From an uncultured Rivibacter sp. (GTDB taxonomy: Bacteria > Pseudomonadota > Gammaproteobacteria > Burkholderiales > Burkholderiaceae): DNA of 55,797 bases. The stretch lies in contig CAMLLU010000035.1 of assembly GCA_946480925.1 (NCBI GenBank), forward strand, positions 1 to 55,797. Reading direction: 5' to 3'. A model generated the notes under the pieces. That model was not told where the DNA came from. It worked only from the letters and a program-made list of their open reading frames with translations, and did no database searches. Below are positions 17,746-26,072 of the stretch, piece after piece; position 1 is the first letter of the stretch; every line of letters begins with the position of its first letter. Made by a program: the position numbers and the translations under genes.

Positions 17746-19213
17746 GGGCGATCAGCTCCTCTTCGCTCAGTTGCTCGGCGGCCAGCGTGGCCATCACACG
17801 GCCTGCACGCATCACCACCACGCGGTGCGCCAGGCCGATCAGCTCGATCAGCTCCGACGAGATCACGATGACGGCGCGGCCGTCGCTCGCGAGCTTGCGG
17901 ATCAGGAAATAGATGTCGCGCTTGGCCCCCACGTCGACGCCGCGCGTGGGTTCGTCGAGCACCACCACGCGCGGCTGCGGCTGCAGCACGCGTGCGATGG
18001 CGAGCTTCTGCTGGTTGCCGCCCGACAGCGACGAGGCCTTGTTGTAGAGGTCACCGGTGCGGATGCCGTAGTCGTCGACGGCCTGCTGCAGCGCTCGATG
18101 CTCGGCGCGCGGGTCCAGCAGCGGCTTCGCATATTGCTCGAGCGCCATCAACGTGAGGTTCTCGGCCAGGCCCAGGCTCACGTGCAGGCCCTTGCCCTTG
18201 CGGTCTTCGCTCAGGTAGGTGAGGCCCAGCTCCGCGGCCTGCCGCGGGCTTTGCAGCACCACCTCGCGGCCCAGCAGCTCGATGCGGCCATGCCCGCCTT
18301 CGCGCAAGCCGAGCAGCCCTTCGAAGAGCTCGGTGCGCCCGGCCCCCACGAGGCCGGCAAAGCCCAGCACCTCGCCCGGCCGCACCTCGAAGCTCACGTC
18401 GTCGGCCCAGCCGGGCACCGTGTAGTGCTCCACTTTCAGCAGGGGCAACGCATCGTGCGGCGGCAGCTGCTTGGGCGGAAACATGTCCGACAGTTCGCGC
18501 CCCACCATGAGGTTGGCCATCTGCTGCCGCGACAGCCCGGCCGTGGGCGCGCGCGTGACGAAGCGGCCGTCGCGCATGACCACCACTTCGTCGGTGATGC
18601 GCTCCACCTCGTCGAGCTTGTGCGAGATGTAGACGATGGTGACGCCCGCAGCCTTGAGCTGCGCGATGAGTCCGAACAGGCGCTGCGTTTCAGACGGCGT
18701 GAGCGTCGCGGTGGGCTCGTCCATGATGAGCAGCCTGGCCTTGCGCTGCAGGGCCTTGGCGATCTCGACCAGCTGCTTCTCGGCCACGATGAGGTGGCGC
18801 ACCGGCGTGTCGGGGTCGGCGTTCAGGCCCACCTGCTGCAGGATGCCGCGCGTGGCCTGGCGCATGGCCGCGTCGTCGAGCAGCCAGCCGCGCTGCAGCT
18901 CGTGGCCGAGGAAGATGTTCTGCGCGATGGAGAGGTGCTCGGCGAGGTTGAACTCCTGGTGGATCAGCACGATGCCCGCGGCCTCGGCCTCGCGCGAGCC
19001 GTTGAAGCTGCGGGGTGCGCCGTCGACCAGCACCTCGCCGCCGCTCGCCGCTTCGTAGCCCGAGAGGATCTTCATCAGCGTGGACTTGCCGGCGCCGTTT
19101 TCGCCGAGCAGGCCCACCACGCGGCCGGGCTCGAGCGCGAAGCTCACGCCGTGCAGCACCTGCACCGGGCCGAAGCGCTTGATGACCTCGTTGAATTGCA
19201 CGGAGAGGCTCAT
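17723..19213 (-). CDS. Sugar ABC transporter ATP-binding protein (RbsA type)
   Basis: A 496-residue ATPase with two fused nucleotide-binding domains, as usual for ribose-class importers. Domain 1 has Walker [10 protein letters not shown] and Walker [12 protein letters not shown]. Domain 2 has the degenerate Walker A region GLVGAGRTE, the signature [15 protein letters not shown] and [13 protein letters not shown]. The ATG at 19213 gives the standard opening [15 protein letters not shown]; the frame extends upstream but that part lies in a repeat. No strong Shine-Dalgarno is seen. It is the first structural gene downstream of the ROK regulator. Confidence 0.95.
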   Translation of the reverse strand: MSLSVQFNEVIKRFGPVQVLHGVSFALEPGRVVGLLGENGAGKSTLMKILSGYEAASGGEVLVDGAPRSFNGSREAEAAGIVLIHQEFNLAEHLSIAQNIFLGHELQRGWLLDDAAMRQATRGILQQVGLNADPDTPVRHLIVAEKQLVEIAKALQRKARLLIMDEPTATLTPSETQRLFGLIAQLKAAGVTIVYISHKLDEVERITDEVVVMRDGRFVTRAPTAGLSRQQMANLMVGRELSDMFPPKQLPPHDALPLLKVEHYTVPGWADDVSFEVRPGEVLGFAGLVGAGRTELFEGLLGLREGGHGRIELLGREVVLQSPRQAAELGLTYLSEDRKGKGLHVSLGLAENLTLMALEQYAKPLLDPRAEHRALQQAVDDYGIRTGDLYNKASSLSGGNQQKLAIARVLQPQPRVVVLDEPTRGVDVGAKRDIYFLIRKLASDGRAVIVISSELIELIGLAHRVVVMRAGRVMATLAAEQLSEEELIAHATGTYH

Positions 19214-19234
19214 GAAAGGAACACCGTCAATTCG

Positions 19235-19297
19235 TTCACCGCGCAGGCGCCGAGGACGCAGAGATCCGCAGAGCCCTTTGAGCGCCTCTGCGGTGAA
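19235..19297. repeat. 63-bp element with 16-bp inverted ends
   Basis: Left end TTCACCGCGCAGGCGC (19235-19250) is the inverted partner of GCGCCTCTGCGGTGAA (19282-19297) with two mismatches. The interior holds GACGCAGAGATCCGCAGAG. It sits between the ROK regulator stop and the ATPase start. I recall similar CGCAGAG-rich elements between Burkholderiales genes; copies elsewhere were not looked up. Confidence 0.55.
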
Positions 19298-19310
19298 GTG
19301 CGATTCGTCC

Positions 19311-20525
19311 TCACGCCACCGCCTCCACCCGGCCACGACGGCGCATCGTTTCCTGCAGCGCCAGCACGCCGGCGCCGATCACACCCGCGCGCTCGCCAAG
19401 CGGCGCGTACTGGATCTCGAGGTGCCGCGTCGAAAGCGCCAGCGAGCGGTGATACACGCTCTGCCGGATGGAGGCCAGCAACAGCGGCCCCATGCGCGCG
19501 ACACCGCCGCCGATGTACACGTGCGACGGGTTGAAGAAGTTCACCACCGACGAGAGCATCTGGCCGATGTAGCCGCCGGCGCGCTGGATGATCGCGTTGG
19601 CCGCGGCATCGCCGGTGCGGCTGGCCTGGTCCACGTCGAGCGGGGTGATGTGGCCCTGCTCGGTCAGCATCCTGGCGAGCAACCTGCTTTCGCCGGCCTG
19701 TGCGGCTTCGGCTGCCATGTTGGCGATGGCCGGGCCCGCCGCCATGGCCTCCACGCAGCCCACGTTGCCGCAGCGGCAGCGCGGGCCGTGAGGGTCCACG
19801 CAGATGTGGCCCACGTCGCCGGCCGAGCCGTCGGCGCCGCGGTACACCTCGCCGTGGCACACGATGCCGCAGCCGATGCCCGTGCCCACCTTCACCACCA
19901 GGAAGTTCGGCAGGCGCCGGTGCAGCCGCCACAGCTCGCCCAGGGCCATGAGGTTCACGTCGTTGTCGATGAAGGCCGGCGCGGCGTATTCGTCGCGCAG
20001 GTACTCACGGATCGAAAAGCCTTCCCAGCCGGGCATGAGCGGCGGGTTCACCAACAGGCCGTTTTCGAATTCCACCGGGCCGGGCACGCCCATGCCGATG
20101 CCGAGCACCCGCTCGCGGCCGACGCCGCAGCGCTTGAGCAGGTCGCGCAGCACTTCGCGCACGCGGGAGAGCATCACGCCCGGGCCGGCCAGCACGTCGG
20201 CCGGCTCGCCGTGGTGGGCCAGCAGCGTGAGGTCGGGCGCGAGCACGGCCACGTCCATGCTGGTGGCGCCGAGGTCCACGCCCACCAGCACGCCCATGCT
20301 GCGCGCCAGGCGCAGCATTTCGGGTCGGCGCCCGCCGGAAGAGGCCTGGGGGCCGGTCTCGTCGAGCAGGCCGCGTTCGACCAGGCCCGCCACGGCGCCA
20401 TTGGCCTTGCTCTTGGAGAAGGCGGATTGTTCAGCCAGCTCGGAGCGAGACGCGCCGGCCGACCAGAACACGGCCTCCAGCACGGCAAGCTCGCCCGGCG
20501 ACAAGTCGTCCCAGCGGATCACCAC
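19311..20525 (-). CDS. ROK-family transcriptional regulator
   Basis: A 404-residue ROK repressor. The N-terminal winged helix-turn-helix (about 10-65: LSPGELAVLEAVFWSAGASR then KSKANGAVAGLVERGLL) precedes the sugar-kinase-like ROK domain. GVDLGATSMDVAVL is the phosphate-binding strand, FIDNDVNLMALGE the catalytic-type Asp loop, and GPRCRCGNVGCVEAMA carries the zinc-binding His/Cys cluster. NagC/Mlc-type relatives release DNA on binding a sugar. It heads the ABC sugar locus, so it probably controls these genes in response to the transported sugar. A dyad at 20605-20631 is its likely operator. Confidence 0.93.
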   Translation of the reverse strand: MVIRWDDLSPGELAVLEAVFWSAGASRSELAEQSAFSKSKANGAVAGLVERGLLDETGPQASSGGRRPEMLRLARSMGVLVGVDLGATSMDVAVLAPDLTLLAHHGEPADVLAGPGVMLSRVREVLRDLLKRCGVGRERVLGIGMGVPGPVEFENGLLVNPPLMPGWEGFSIREYLRDEYAAPAFIDNDVNLMALGELWRLHRRLPNFLVVKVGTGIGCGIVCHGEVYRGADGSAGDVGHICVDPHGPRCRCGNVGCVEAMAAGPAIANMAAEAAQAGESRLLARMLTEQGHITPLDVDQASRTGDAAANAIIQRAGGYIGQMLSSVVNFFNPSHVYIGGGVARMGPLLLASIRQSVYHRSLALSTRHLEIQYAPLGERAGVIGAGVLALQETMRRRGRVEAVA

Positions 20526-20604
20526 GGTTGTCTCCTGCGCCCGAGGGTCTTCGCCCCTCGAGGCGATGCCATCGTAGAAAGCCGACTTCGGCTGCTCAAG
20601 ACTG

Positions 20605-20631
20605 ATCTTTGAACAGATTCAGCTCAAAGAT
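20605..20631. promoter_or_regulatory. Candidate ROK operator palindrome
   Basis: Perfect half-sites ATCTTTGA (20605-20612) and TCAAAGAT (20624-20631) are separated by 11 bp, about 80 bp upstream of the ROK start codon. There is no trailing T-run, so it is not a terminator. Its position suits autoregulation. The remainder of 20526-20854 shows nothing I can name beyond a GAGGG/CCCTC hairpin near 20544-20561. Confidence 0.5.
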
Positions 20632-20854
20632 GGCAGCAGGGAATTTGAAATCCGCAGCTCCATGCCTGGGTGGTCAGGGCTAGGGCTATACGCCATGCGC
20701 TCTAAACGCGTGCCATCCTTGGCGCCGCCCTACAACCCCAAGAAGTCGGGGTGATGCAGAAGCGCTACGTGATATTGGCGGCAGAGTGCTCGCAATGACT
20801 TTTGACAAGGTGCCACATACAGTCCGCGCCCCCAACAACAAACCCAGGGATGTC

Positions 20855-21360
20855 ATGAATACAAAAAGGCGACGGCTGCCATGCTGGCAGCGACCCTTTG
20901 CCTCCCCTCTCACGCGGTCGTGGTCATCAGAGGAAAGAAGTTCGTTCAAACTCAATCGCAAATGGAGCAGATGCTTGGTTCCATCGGAGACGGACGGGAT
21001 TTCGGAGGAGGTGGACGGGAATCCGGAGGGAGACCGGGTGGCGGTGACGCAGGTTCAAGACAGGTTGCGGGAGCGAATCCAGCCAAAGATGTTCGCTGCT
21101 GGACGAACAACTCGTCCATCACTTCGCAGGACAGCTCTGAGTATCGGCACGGAATTGCGATGTCCATGTACCGAGTACACGTTGCAGCCGGCAGAACCCA
21201 GCACGTCGGAAGTTGGTTTACCGTGACTTGGGCCGACGGAGGCACCACGAGCTATCAAGTGGTGCAGAACGGGGCAGGTGCGCTTTTGGGCTGGGGCAAT
21301 GAGCGGGAGAATCCCGGAGATGGCGTCGTCAAAGCAGGGCCTGTCTGTGGGAAAGGTTGA
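20855..21360 (+). pseudogene. Secreted unknown, apparent one-base frameshift
   Basis: The intact frame from ATG 20881 encodes a 159-residue unknown protein with a Gly-rich stretch (residues 39-54) and a C-terminal part rich in Trp, Thr, Ser and Gly. It begins MLAATLCLPSHA, a signal peptide lacking its charged start. At 20855 an ATG opens MNTK in another frame. Inserting one A in the A-run at 20863-20867 joins the two as MNTKKATAAMLAATLCLPSHA, a textbook signal peptide. So the sequence has a base error, a real frameshift, or slippage at the A-run. The downstream gene at 21365 follows its stop by 4 bp. Function is not recognised. Confidence 0.55.
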
Positions 21361-21364
21361 ACCA

Positions 21365-22330
21365 ATGAACAAAGTCGCCCTTGCCCTGACCTTTGCCTTT
21401 GCTGCTGCAATGGCTGGAGGTGCTTGGCATCTGAGTCGTGACAATGAGCCGCAGGCGCTTGCTTCGGAGGTGCCGCTCCAAGGAAAAACGCCGCCTGCAC
21501 TCCCCTCAACGGATGAAACGTCCATCGCTGCGGAGCGAGAAGCCGCTGCCACGCCCCAGGACGTGGCACGCAAACCAGCGCTCTATGCCCGGTCGCGGAC
21601 GGCGACAGACTTGCGGTTGTTTGTCGAAGCAGCCAAGCAGGAGGTCGAGAGCGGTGGGGCCTACTATGCTTTCGACGCATTGCTGCAATGTCGCCTGCTG
21701 CGAGAGGCTGACTTGCGCCCCGAGAAGGTCATGGCATTGCGGCAGCAACTGGCAGTGGACGACAACAAAACGGCGAAGCGTCGGCTCGCGTCTCTTGATT
21801 GGCTCGAAAAGCGCTGTGCAGGCTTCACCGAGGCAGAACTGGGATGGAGCGAGGAAAAGTTCCTGCTGAGCTGGGCTGTTACCAAGGATCCGCTGATGAC
21901 GCTGCGTCGACGTGCCCACCAGGTCGATCGCAACGACACCGCCGCAAGGCAGCAGTTACTGCGGGACATGCTGGCGACCCAAGACCCGCTGCTTCTGGAA
22001 GGAGTACGAGGTGTGTCATCGTTTGTTGATCGCACAGGCGATGGGGAGCCCGCTACTTACCTCGATGGGGTAAGGGATGGTGGCTTGGACAGCGTGGACT
22101 ACATGTACGCCTGGAAGCTCGCGATCTGCGGAGTTGCTGGCAGTTGCACCGTCCAAGACGCCCAGCTGCAAACGGACTGCGCCTTAGCAGGAGAGTGTTT
22201 TGACTCTGTTCCTGCACGTGTTCAACATGATGTGGGTACACAAGAGCGCTTCGAACGCATCAGCGCAGTTGCGGGTCGTTTGCAGCAGGTCATCTCAAAC
22301 AGGGATGTCAACGCCCTCCTGCCGCGCTAA
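21365..22330 (+). CDS. Unknown exported protein
   Basis: A 321-residue protein of unknown function. The start MNKVALALTFAFAAAMAGG is a membrane anchor or signal segment; the rest is hydrophilic and probably helical, with several cysteines (for example LLQCRLL, EKRCAGF, AICGVAGSC, CALAGEC) suggesting disulphides in the periplasm. The ATG at 21365 follows the stop of the upstream unknown gene by 4 bp with GAAAGG in front, so the two look like an operon. Both lie in a stretch of somewhat lower GC than the neighbours, hinting at acquisition, though this is by eye. Confidence 0.65.
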   Translation: MNKVALALTFAFAAAMAGGAWHLSRDNEPQALASEVPLQGKTPPALPSTDETSIAAEREAAATPQDVARKPALYARSRTATDLRLFVEAAKQEVESGGAYYAFDALLQCRLLREADLRPEKVMALRQQLAVDDNKTAKRRLASLDWLEKRCAGFTEAELGWSEEKFLLSWAVTKDPLMTLRRRAHQVDRNDTAARQQLLRDMLATQDPLLLEGVRGVSSFVDRTGDGEPATYLDGVRDGGLDSVDYMYAWKLAICGVAGSCTVQDAQLQTDCALAGECFDSVPARVQHDVGTQERFERISAVAGRLQQVISNRDVNALLPR

Positions 22331-22395
22331 CTGGTAGACAGCCCCACGCACAGGCCAGAACCGCACAAAGCAAGCAAGGCAGAAGGAAGCAGGGA

Positions 22396-22423
22396 CGGTC
22401 GTGCAGCTTGCGCCACACGACCG
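22396..22423. other. Stem-loop after unknown gene
   Basis: CGGTCGTG (22396-22403) pairs perfectly with CACGACCG (22416-22423), with a 12-nt loop. No T-run follows, so it is at best a weak transcription barrier for the gene ending at 22330. The rest of 22331-22658 holds no gene that I can support. Confidence 0.35.
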
Positions 22424-22658
22424 CCCGCCCCATTGTCACGCCCCCTCAGGCGCAGCAAAAACGCAGGCGCATCCCCCAGGTACCCTCTCTCTCATTCGGT
22501 GCCACCGCCTCAGCGAGCCGGCACCGCCCATGGCGTCTGCGATGGCGGCACTCTAGAGAGAAAGGCCCTCGCGCGGGTGCGCGTTTGCCCGGGGGTGCGC
22601 ATCGCAACGCGGCGGCGCGTGCAGAACTGCGCACTCCACACGCAGCGCACGTGGAGTC

Positions 22659-22819
22659 AGAAGGTGTGAATGAATTCAGCGTGCCCGAGCAGGGCGCCAA
22701 AACCCGGCCAATCTAGACGCAAAGCACAGTCGTAGCTCGGGCTACGGCGAGCATTTGCAACGACGAGTGGGCGGGTTTTGGCGACCTGAGCGGGCATGGT
22801 GGATTCGTTCACACCTTCT
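22659..22819. repeat. 161-bp dyad-symmetric element with UUCG-like core
   Basis: AGAAGGTGTGAA at 22659 is matched by its exact complement ending at 22819. Arms of about 55 bp agree at roughly 80% when one is reverse-complemented, including GCCAAAACCCG. The exact centre is the hairpin CGTAGC-TCGG-GCTACG (22731-22746). Such an element could be a mobile miniature palindrome or a structured RNA. It lies between the unknown exported gene (+) and a small minus-strand gene. Confidence 0.7.
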
Positions 22820-22862
22820 CAGTGCTCGCCCACGGCCTTGCGGTGGTGTGCAAGGTGATCGA

Positions 22863-23177
22863 TCAATCGTGCGCATGGCGGCAGAACGCCGCGAGAAACG
22901 CTTCGACGAAACGCGGCGACCCGGTCAACGTGAGCGTGACGGTGTGCCACCGGCCGCCCTCTTCCACGCTCACCTGCAGGTCGTGGTCCCAGTCCATGCC
23001 TTCGTCCACCGGACCGTGCGTGTGCGCAAAGTGCCGCCACGCCCAGTCGAGCACCTGCTGCGCCTCGGCCATGACCGCGGCGTGTTGCCCGGCGGCAGTG
23101 GAGGCCATGGCATCGAGCGTGGTGACGCCGTCGGTGCTTTCGGTGAGGTCGAAGGTGAGGTAGTGCATGGCTTGCAT
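22863..23177 (-). CDS. Small conserved-type unknown protein
   Basis: A 104-residue acidic, His-rich protein (MQAMHYLTFDLTESTDGVT, then HAAVMAEAQQVLDWAWRHF and GPVDEGMDWDHDLQV) with a C-terminal FVEAFLAAFCRHAHD. It has a mixed α/β pattern and no signal peptide. I do not recognise the family. ATG 23177 is preferred to a GTG further upstream; ATG 23168, three codons later, is also possible. It is divergent from the MFS gene at 23281, leaving about 100 bp for promoters. Confidence 0.65.
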   Translation of the reverse strand: MQAMHYLTFDLTESTDGVTTLDAMASTAAGQHAAVMAEAQQVLDWAWRHFAHTHGPVDEGMDWDHDLQVSVEEGGRWHTVTLTLTGSPRFVEAFLAAFCRHAHD

Positions 23178-23280
23178 GTTCGCAGGCGGAATGGCACGTG
23201 GTGGCTGCACACCAGTTCGTCAGCTTGGCACACCTCCGGCTGCTCGTTATGCTCGAAGCCTTCTTCAAGCAAGCCCTTCC

Positions 23281-24489
23281 ATGAACCCAGACCGCCCTGT
23301 TTCGGTCTCCGCCGCGCGCCTTGCGGTGGCGGTCGTCTTCTTCGTCAATGGAGCTGGGTTCGCGAGTTGGGTGTCACGCATCCCCGCCGTGCGCAACGCG
23401 ATGGACCTGAGCGACGGGCAACTCGGCATGGCGCTGTTCGCGCTGGCTGCGGGTTCGCTGGCGTCGTTCCCGCTGGCAGCTCGGGGCTGCGTGATTCTCG
23501 GCGCCAGGTCACTCGCGCTGGCAACCTCCCTTGCCTATTGCTTCTTGCTGCCGCATGCGACGCTGGTGGGTGTGTTCTCCTCGCTGGTCTTGTGCCTCTT
23601 CGGACTCGGCGCCATCAACGGCGCGATGGACGTGGCCATCAACGCTCTGGCTGCGGAGGTGGAAAAGCGCGCGGGGCGGCCCGTCATGTCGTCGCTGCAC
23701 GGCATGTGGAGTGCGGGCGGCTTGGCCGGTGCGGCATTCGGCGGGCTGATGGCACGCCTGGAAATCTCGCCGGCGCTGCACTTGAGCAGCATTGCATTGA
23801 CGCTTGCCATCGCCGTGTTGCTGGCCCGCCGCTGGCTTCCCGAGCCTGATGCCGGTGAGCAGCGCGCTGCGACCCCGCCCCGCTTCGCGCGGCCGGACCC
23901 GGCGATGGCGGGCCTAGCATGCATCATCTTCTGTGCGTTCCTCATCGAAGGTGCGATGGCCGACTGGAGCGCCGTTTTCATTCACAACACGCTCGGCGCC
24001 TCCACCGCCGTCGCCGCGCTGGGGTACGCGTTCTACTCGCTCACCATGATGCTCATGCGCTTCACGGGCGACACGCTAGTGGCCCGCCTCGGCCCCGTCA
24101 TGCCTCTGCGCATCGTCAACATGGTCGCCGCGGTGGCATTGGCACTCGCCCTGCTGAGCGGTGAGATCGCCGTCACGATGGGTGCCTTCGCCATGGTGGG
24201 CCTGGCGGTGGCCACCGTCGCACCGCTGGTGTTCGGCACCGCGGCCCGCCGTGATCGGCGAGGACCAGGGCACGGGATCGCCGCAATGGCCAGTGCCGGT
24301 TGCGCAGGCTTCCTGCTCGGGCCCCTGTGCATCGGCTGGATCGCCGAGATGACCAACCTTCGCATCGCCCTGGCACTGCTGGTGGTCTTGTCCTCGCTGA
24401 TCGCTCTGTTGGCCGCCCACCTTGGCGAAGACCGAGGCGTTCACCCGCCGACACCGCTTTCGGGCGAGAGGCAGCAGCGGTCTGCGTAG
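23281..24489 (+). CDS. MFS transporter
   Basis: A 402-residue major facilitator protein with about twelve hydrophobic helices. It has the family style of YbjJ-like permeases: FVNGAGFASWVSRIPAVRNAM in the first helix region, LGAINGAMDVAINALAAEVE in helix 4-5 and SSLHGMWSAGGLAGA after it. Members are annotated as sugar or drug exporters; the substrate cannot be inferred. The ATG at 23281 is preceded by the CAAGCAAGCCCTTCC segment with no strong Shine-Dalgarno. The gene at 24561 follows on the same strand. Confidence 0.88.
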   Translation: MNPDRPVSVSAARLAVAVVFFVNGAGFASWVSRIPAVRNAMDLSDGQLGMALFALAAGSLASFPLAARGCVILGARSLALATSLAYCFLLPHATLVGVFSSLVLCLFGLGAINGAMDVAINALAAEVEKRAGRPVMSSLHGMWSAGGLAGAAFGGLMARLEISPALHLSSIALTLAIAVLLARRWLPEPDAGEQRAATPPRFARPDPAMAGLACIIFCAFLIEGAMADWSAVFIHNTLGASTAVAALGYAFYSLTMMLMRFTGDTLVARLGPVMPLRIVNMVAAVALALALLSGEIAVTMGAFAMVGLAVATVAPLVFGTAARRDRRGPGHGIAAMASAGCAGFLLGPLCIGWIAEMTNLRIALALLVVLSSLIALLAAHLGEDRGVHPPTPLSGERQQRSA

Positions 24490-24560
24490 ACTTTCCTGCA
24501 CAGGAAGATCAAGAGGGCTACCACCACATAGGCCTGCCATCAGGGGATTGGCTTCACATC

Positions 24561-25601
24561 GTGCTCAAGTTCTTCAAATCACTGGTTCGCCCCGCGCAGC
24601 CTCGATACGCGCAGGAAGAGCCTGCCGCACTGCCACCACCAAGAGAGATCGACGCACCGTGCGTCGAGCCCTTCGACGTGGAAGCAGCGCTCGTCGATGC
24701 CAACGGCTTCCCGTCGATCGATTGGGATGCGGCGAACCGATGGGTCGCAAGCATCCCGGAAGAGAGTGAGCAGCAAAAGGCCTGGTCGGCTTGCGAACGC
24801 GCCTGGCTCGAGCACCTTCGTGCTGCGCTGGGCTCGCACTACCAGGTTCGTGAGCAGGGCACGGCCCTCCTGCTTTCCACGCTGGAGGCCAACGTCGCCG
24901 AAGCCACGCTCGCCTTCGTCAACAAGACGGTGCAACGGATCCTGAAGGTGCTCGATGGCGTGGCGCATGCGCCTGAATGGGGGCACGACATCCTCGTGGT
25001 GTTCGACGATGAGGACGCCTACTACCGCTACGTATCGCACTACTACCCCGAGTCCGGCGAGTTCGCCGCCAGCAGCGGCATGTACCTCCATGGCGGCTGC
25101 GGCCACTTCGTCACGGTGAAGGCAGATCTCCAGGCCATCGAACCGGTCATCGCGCACGAGTTGACCCATGCGTGCCTGAGCCACCTGCCCATTCCGGCAT
25201 GGCTCAATGAGGGCCTTGCCGTCAACACCGAGCAGCGGCTGTCGCCACCGCGGTCGCGAGCGGACGCGCGGCAGCCTCATGCGCGCCATCGCAAGTTCTG
25301 GGGGCCAGCCGAGATCCAGCAGTTCTGGTCGGGCAAGTCGTTCCTTCGAAACGACGAAGGCAACGAGCTCTCGTATGACTTGGCGAGGATCCTCGTCTCG
25401 CAGTTCGCCGCCGACTGGAGCCGCTTCCATGCGTTCGCACTCGCAGCGGACCGTGCGGACGGCGGTGCAGCGGCCGCACACGAACACTTGGGCATCGACC
25501 TGGGAGACGCCGTTTGTGCACTGATCGAGCAGGGGGCGACAGCCGGCTGGTCCCCAAGGCCTGATACGTGGGCCGGCGAACCTGAACGGGGAGCGTTCTA
25601 G
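24561..25601 (+). CDS. Gluzincin-like metallopeptidase domain protein
   Basis: A 346-residue protein with a zinc-peptidase site: HELTH (His199, Glu200, His203) followed by AWLNEG with Glu217, a HExxH...E arrangement typical of gluzincins (the MA clan). The upstream half has DILVVFDDEDAYYRYVSHYYPE and SSGMYLHGGCGHFVTVK. No signal peptide is seen, so it is presumably cytoplasmic, unless the start is elsewhere. The GTG at 24561 (VLKFFKSLVRPAQ) is the best start I can find; there is no ATG in a credible place. The target is unknown. Confidence 0.68.
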   Translation: MLKFFKSLVRPAQPRYAQEEPAALPPPREIDAPCVEPFDVEAALVDANGFPSIDWDAANRWVASIPEESEQQKAWSACERAWLEHLRAALGSHYQVREQGTALLLSTLEANVAEATLAFVNKTVQRILKVLDGVAHAPEWGHDILVVFDDEDAYYRYVSHYYPESGEFAASSGMYLHGGCGHFVTVKADLQAIEPVIAHELTHACLSHLPIPAWLNEGLAVNTEQRLSPPRSRADARQPHARHRKFWGPAEIQQFWSGKSFLRNDEGNELSYDLARILVSQFAADWSRFHAFALAADRADGGAAAAHEHLGIDLGDAVCALIEQGATAGWSPRPDTWAGEPERGAF

Positions 25602-25644
25602 CCGTGCCGGCTTGATGCCCCACAACGCAGGAGGCACGAAGGAA

Positions 25645-26034
25645 ATGATCCAAGGCTCATGTCTGTGCGGCAGCGTCCGCTGGAAGTTCGATGGAGAACC
25701 CGATGGAGCGACGGCCTGCAGCTGCACGGCGTGTCGGCGATACGGGGTGCTCTGGGCTTACGACTACGAAGGCCTGGGCATCACCGTCAGTGGCCCCACG
25801 CAGGCCTACGTTCGCGGCAAGGCGCTGGAATTCCACTTCTGCCCGGCATGCGGCTGCGTCGCCTTTTGGCGTGCGCAGCAAACGGGCAAAGATGGACGCC
25901 GCCGCATCGCCGTGAACCTGCGCCTTGCCGAGCCTGACTCCGTGGCCGGCATTCCCATCGATCACTTCGACGGGTTGGACACCTTCGAAGATTTGCCTCG
26001 CGACGGCCGCTGCGTGGCCGATTACTGGTTCTAG
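25645..26034 (+). CDS. GFA-family zinc protein
   Basis: A 129-residue GFA-family protein. The family cysteines are SCLCGSVRW at the start, CSCTACRRYG near 33-42 and FCPACGCVAFWR near 75-86. The ATG at 25645 follows GGAGG and AAGGA closely, whereas an ATG 33 bp earlier would add an unrelated peptide. Biochemical function is unproven in most family members. It follows the gluzincin-like gene by 43 bp and precedes a secreted unknown. Confidence 0.85.
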   Translation: MIQGSCLCGSVRWKFDGEPDGATACSCTACRRYGVLWAYDYEGLGITVSGPTQAYVRGKALEFHFCPACGCVAFWRAQQTGKDGRRRIAVNLRLAEPDSVAGIPIDHFDGLDTFEDLPRDGRCVADYWF

Positions 26035-26072
26035 CCTGCCGCCCACACCGACTCACTTCACCACTCGACACC

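Noticed and set aside
17234..19534. Long plus-strand frame across the ABC transporter genes
   Set aside because: High-GC antisense shadow of the ATPase and permease genes, which have full motif sets on the minus strand.
22396..22423. Stem-loop as an intrinsic terminator
   Set aside because: No T-run follows the stem on either strand, so it is listed only as a stem-loop.
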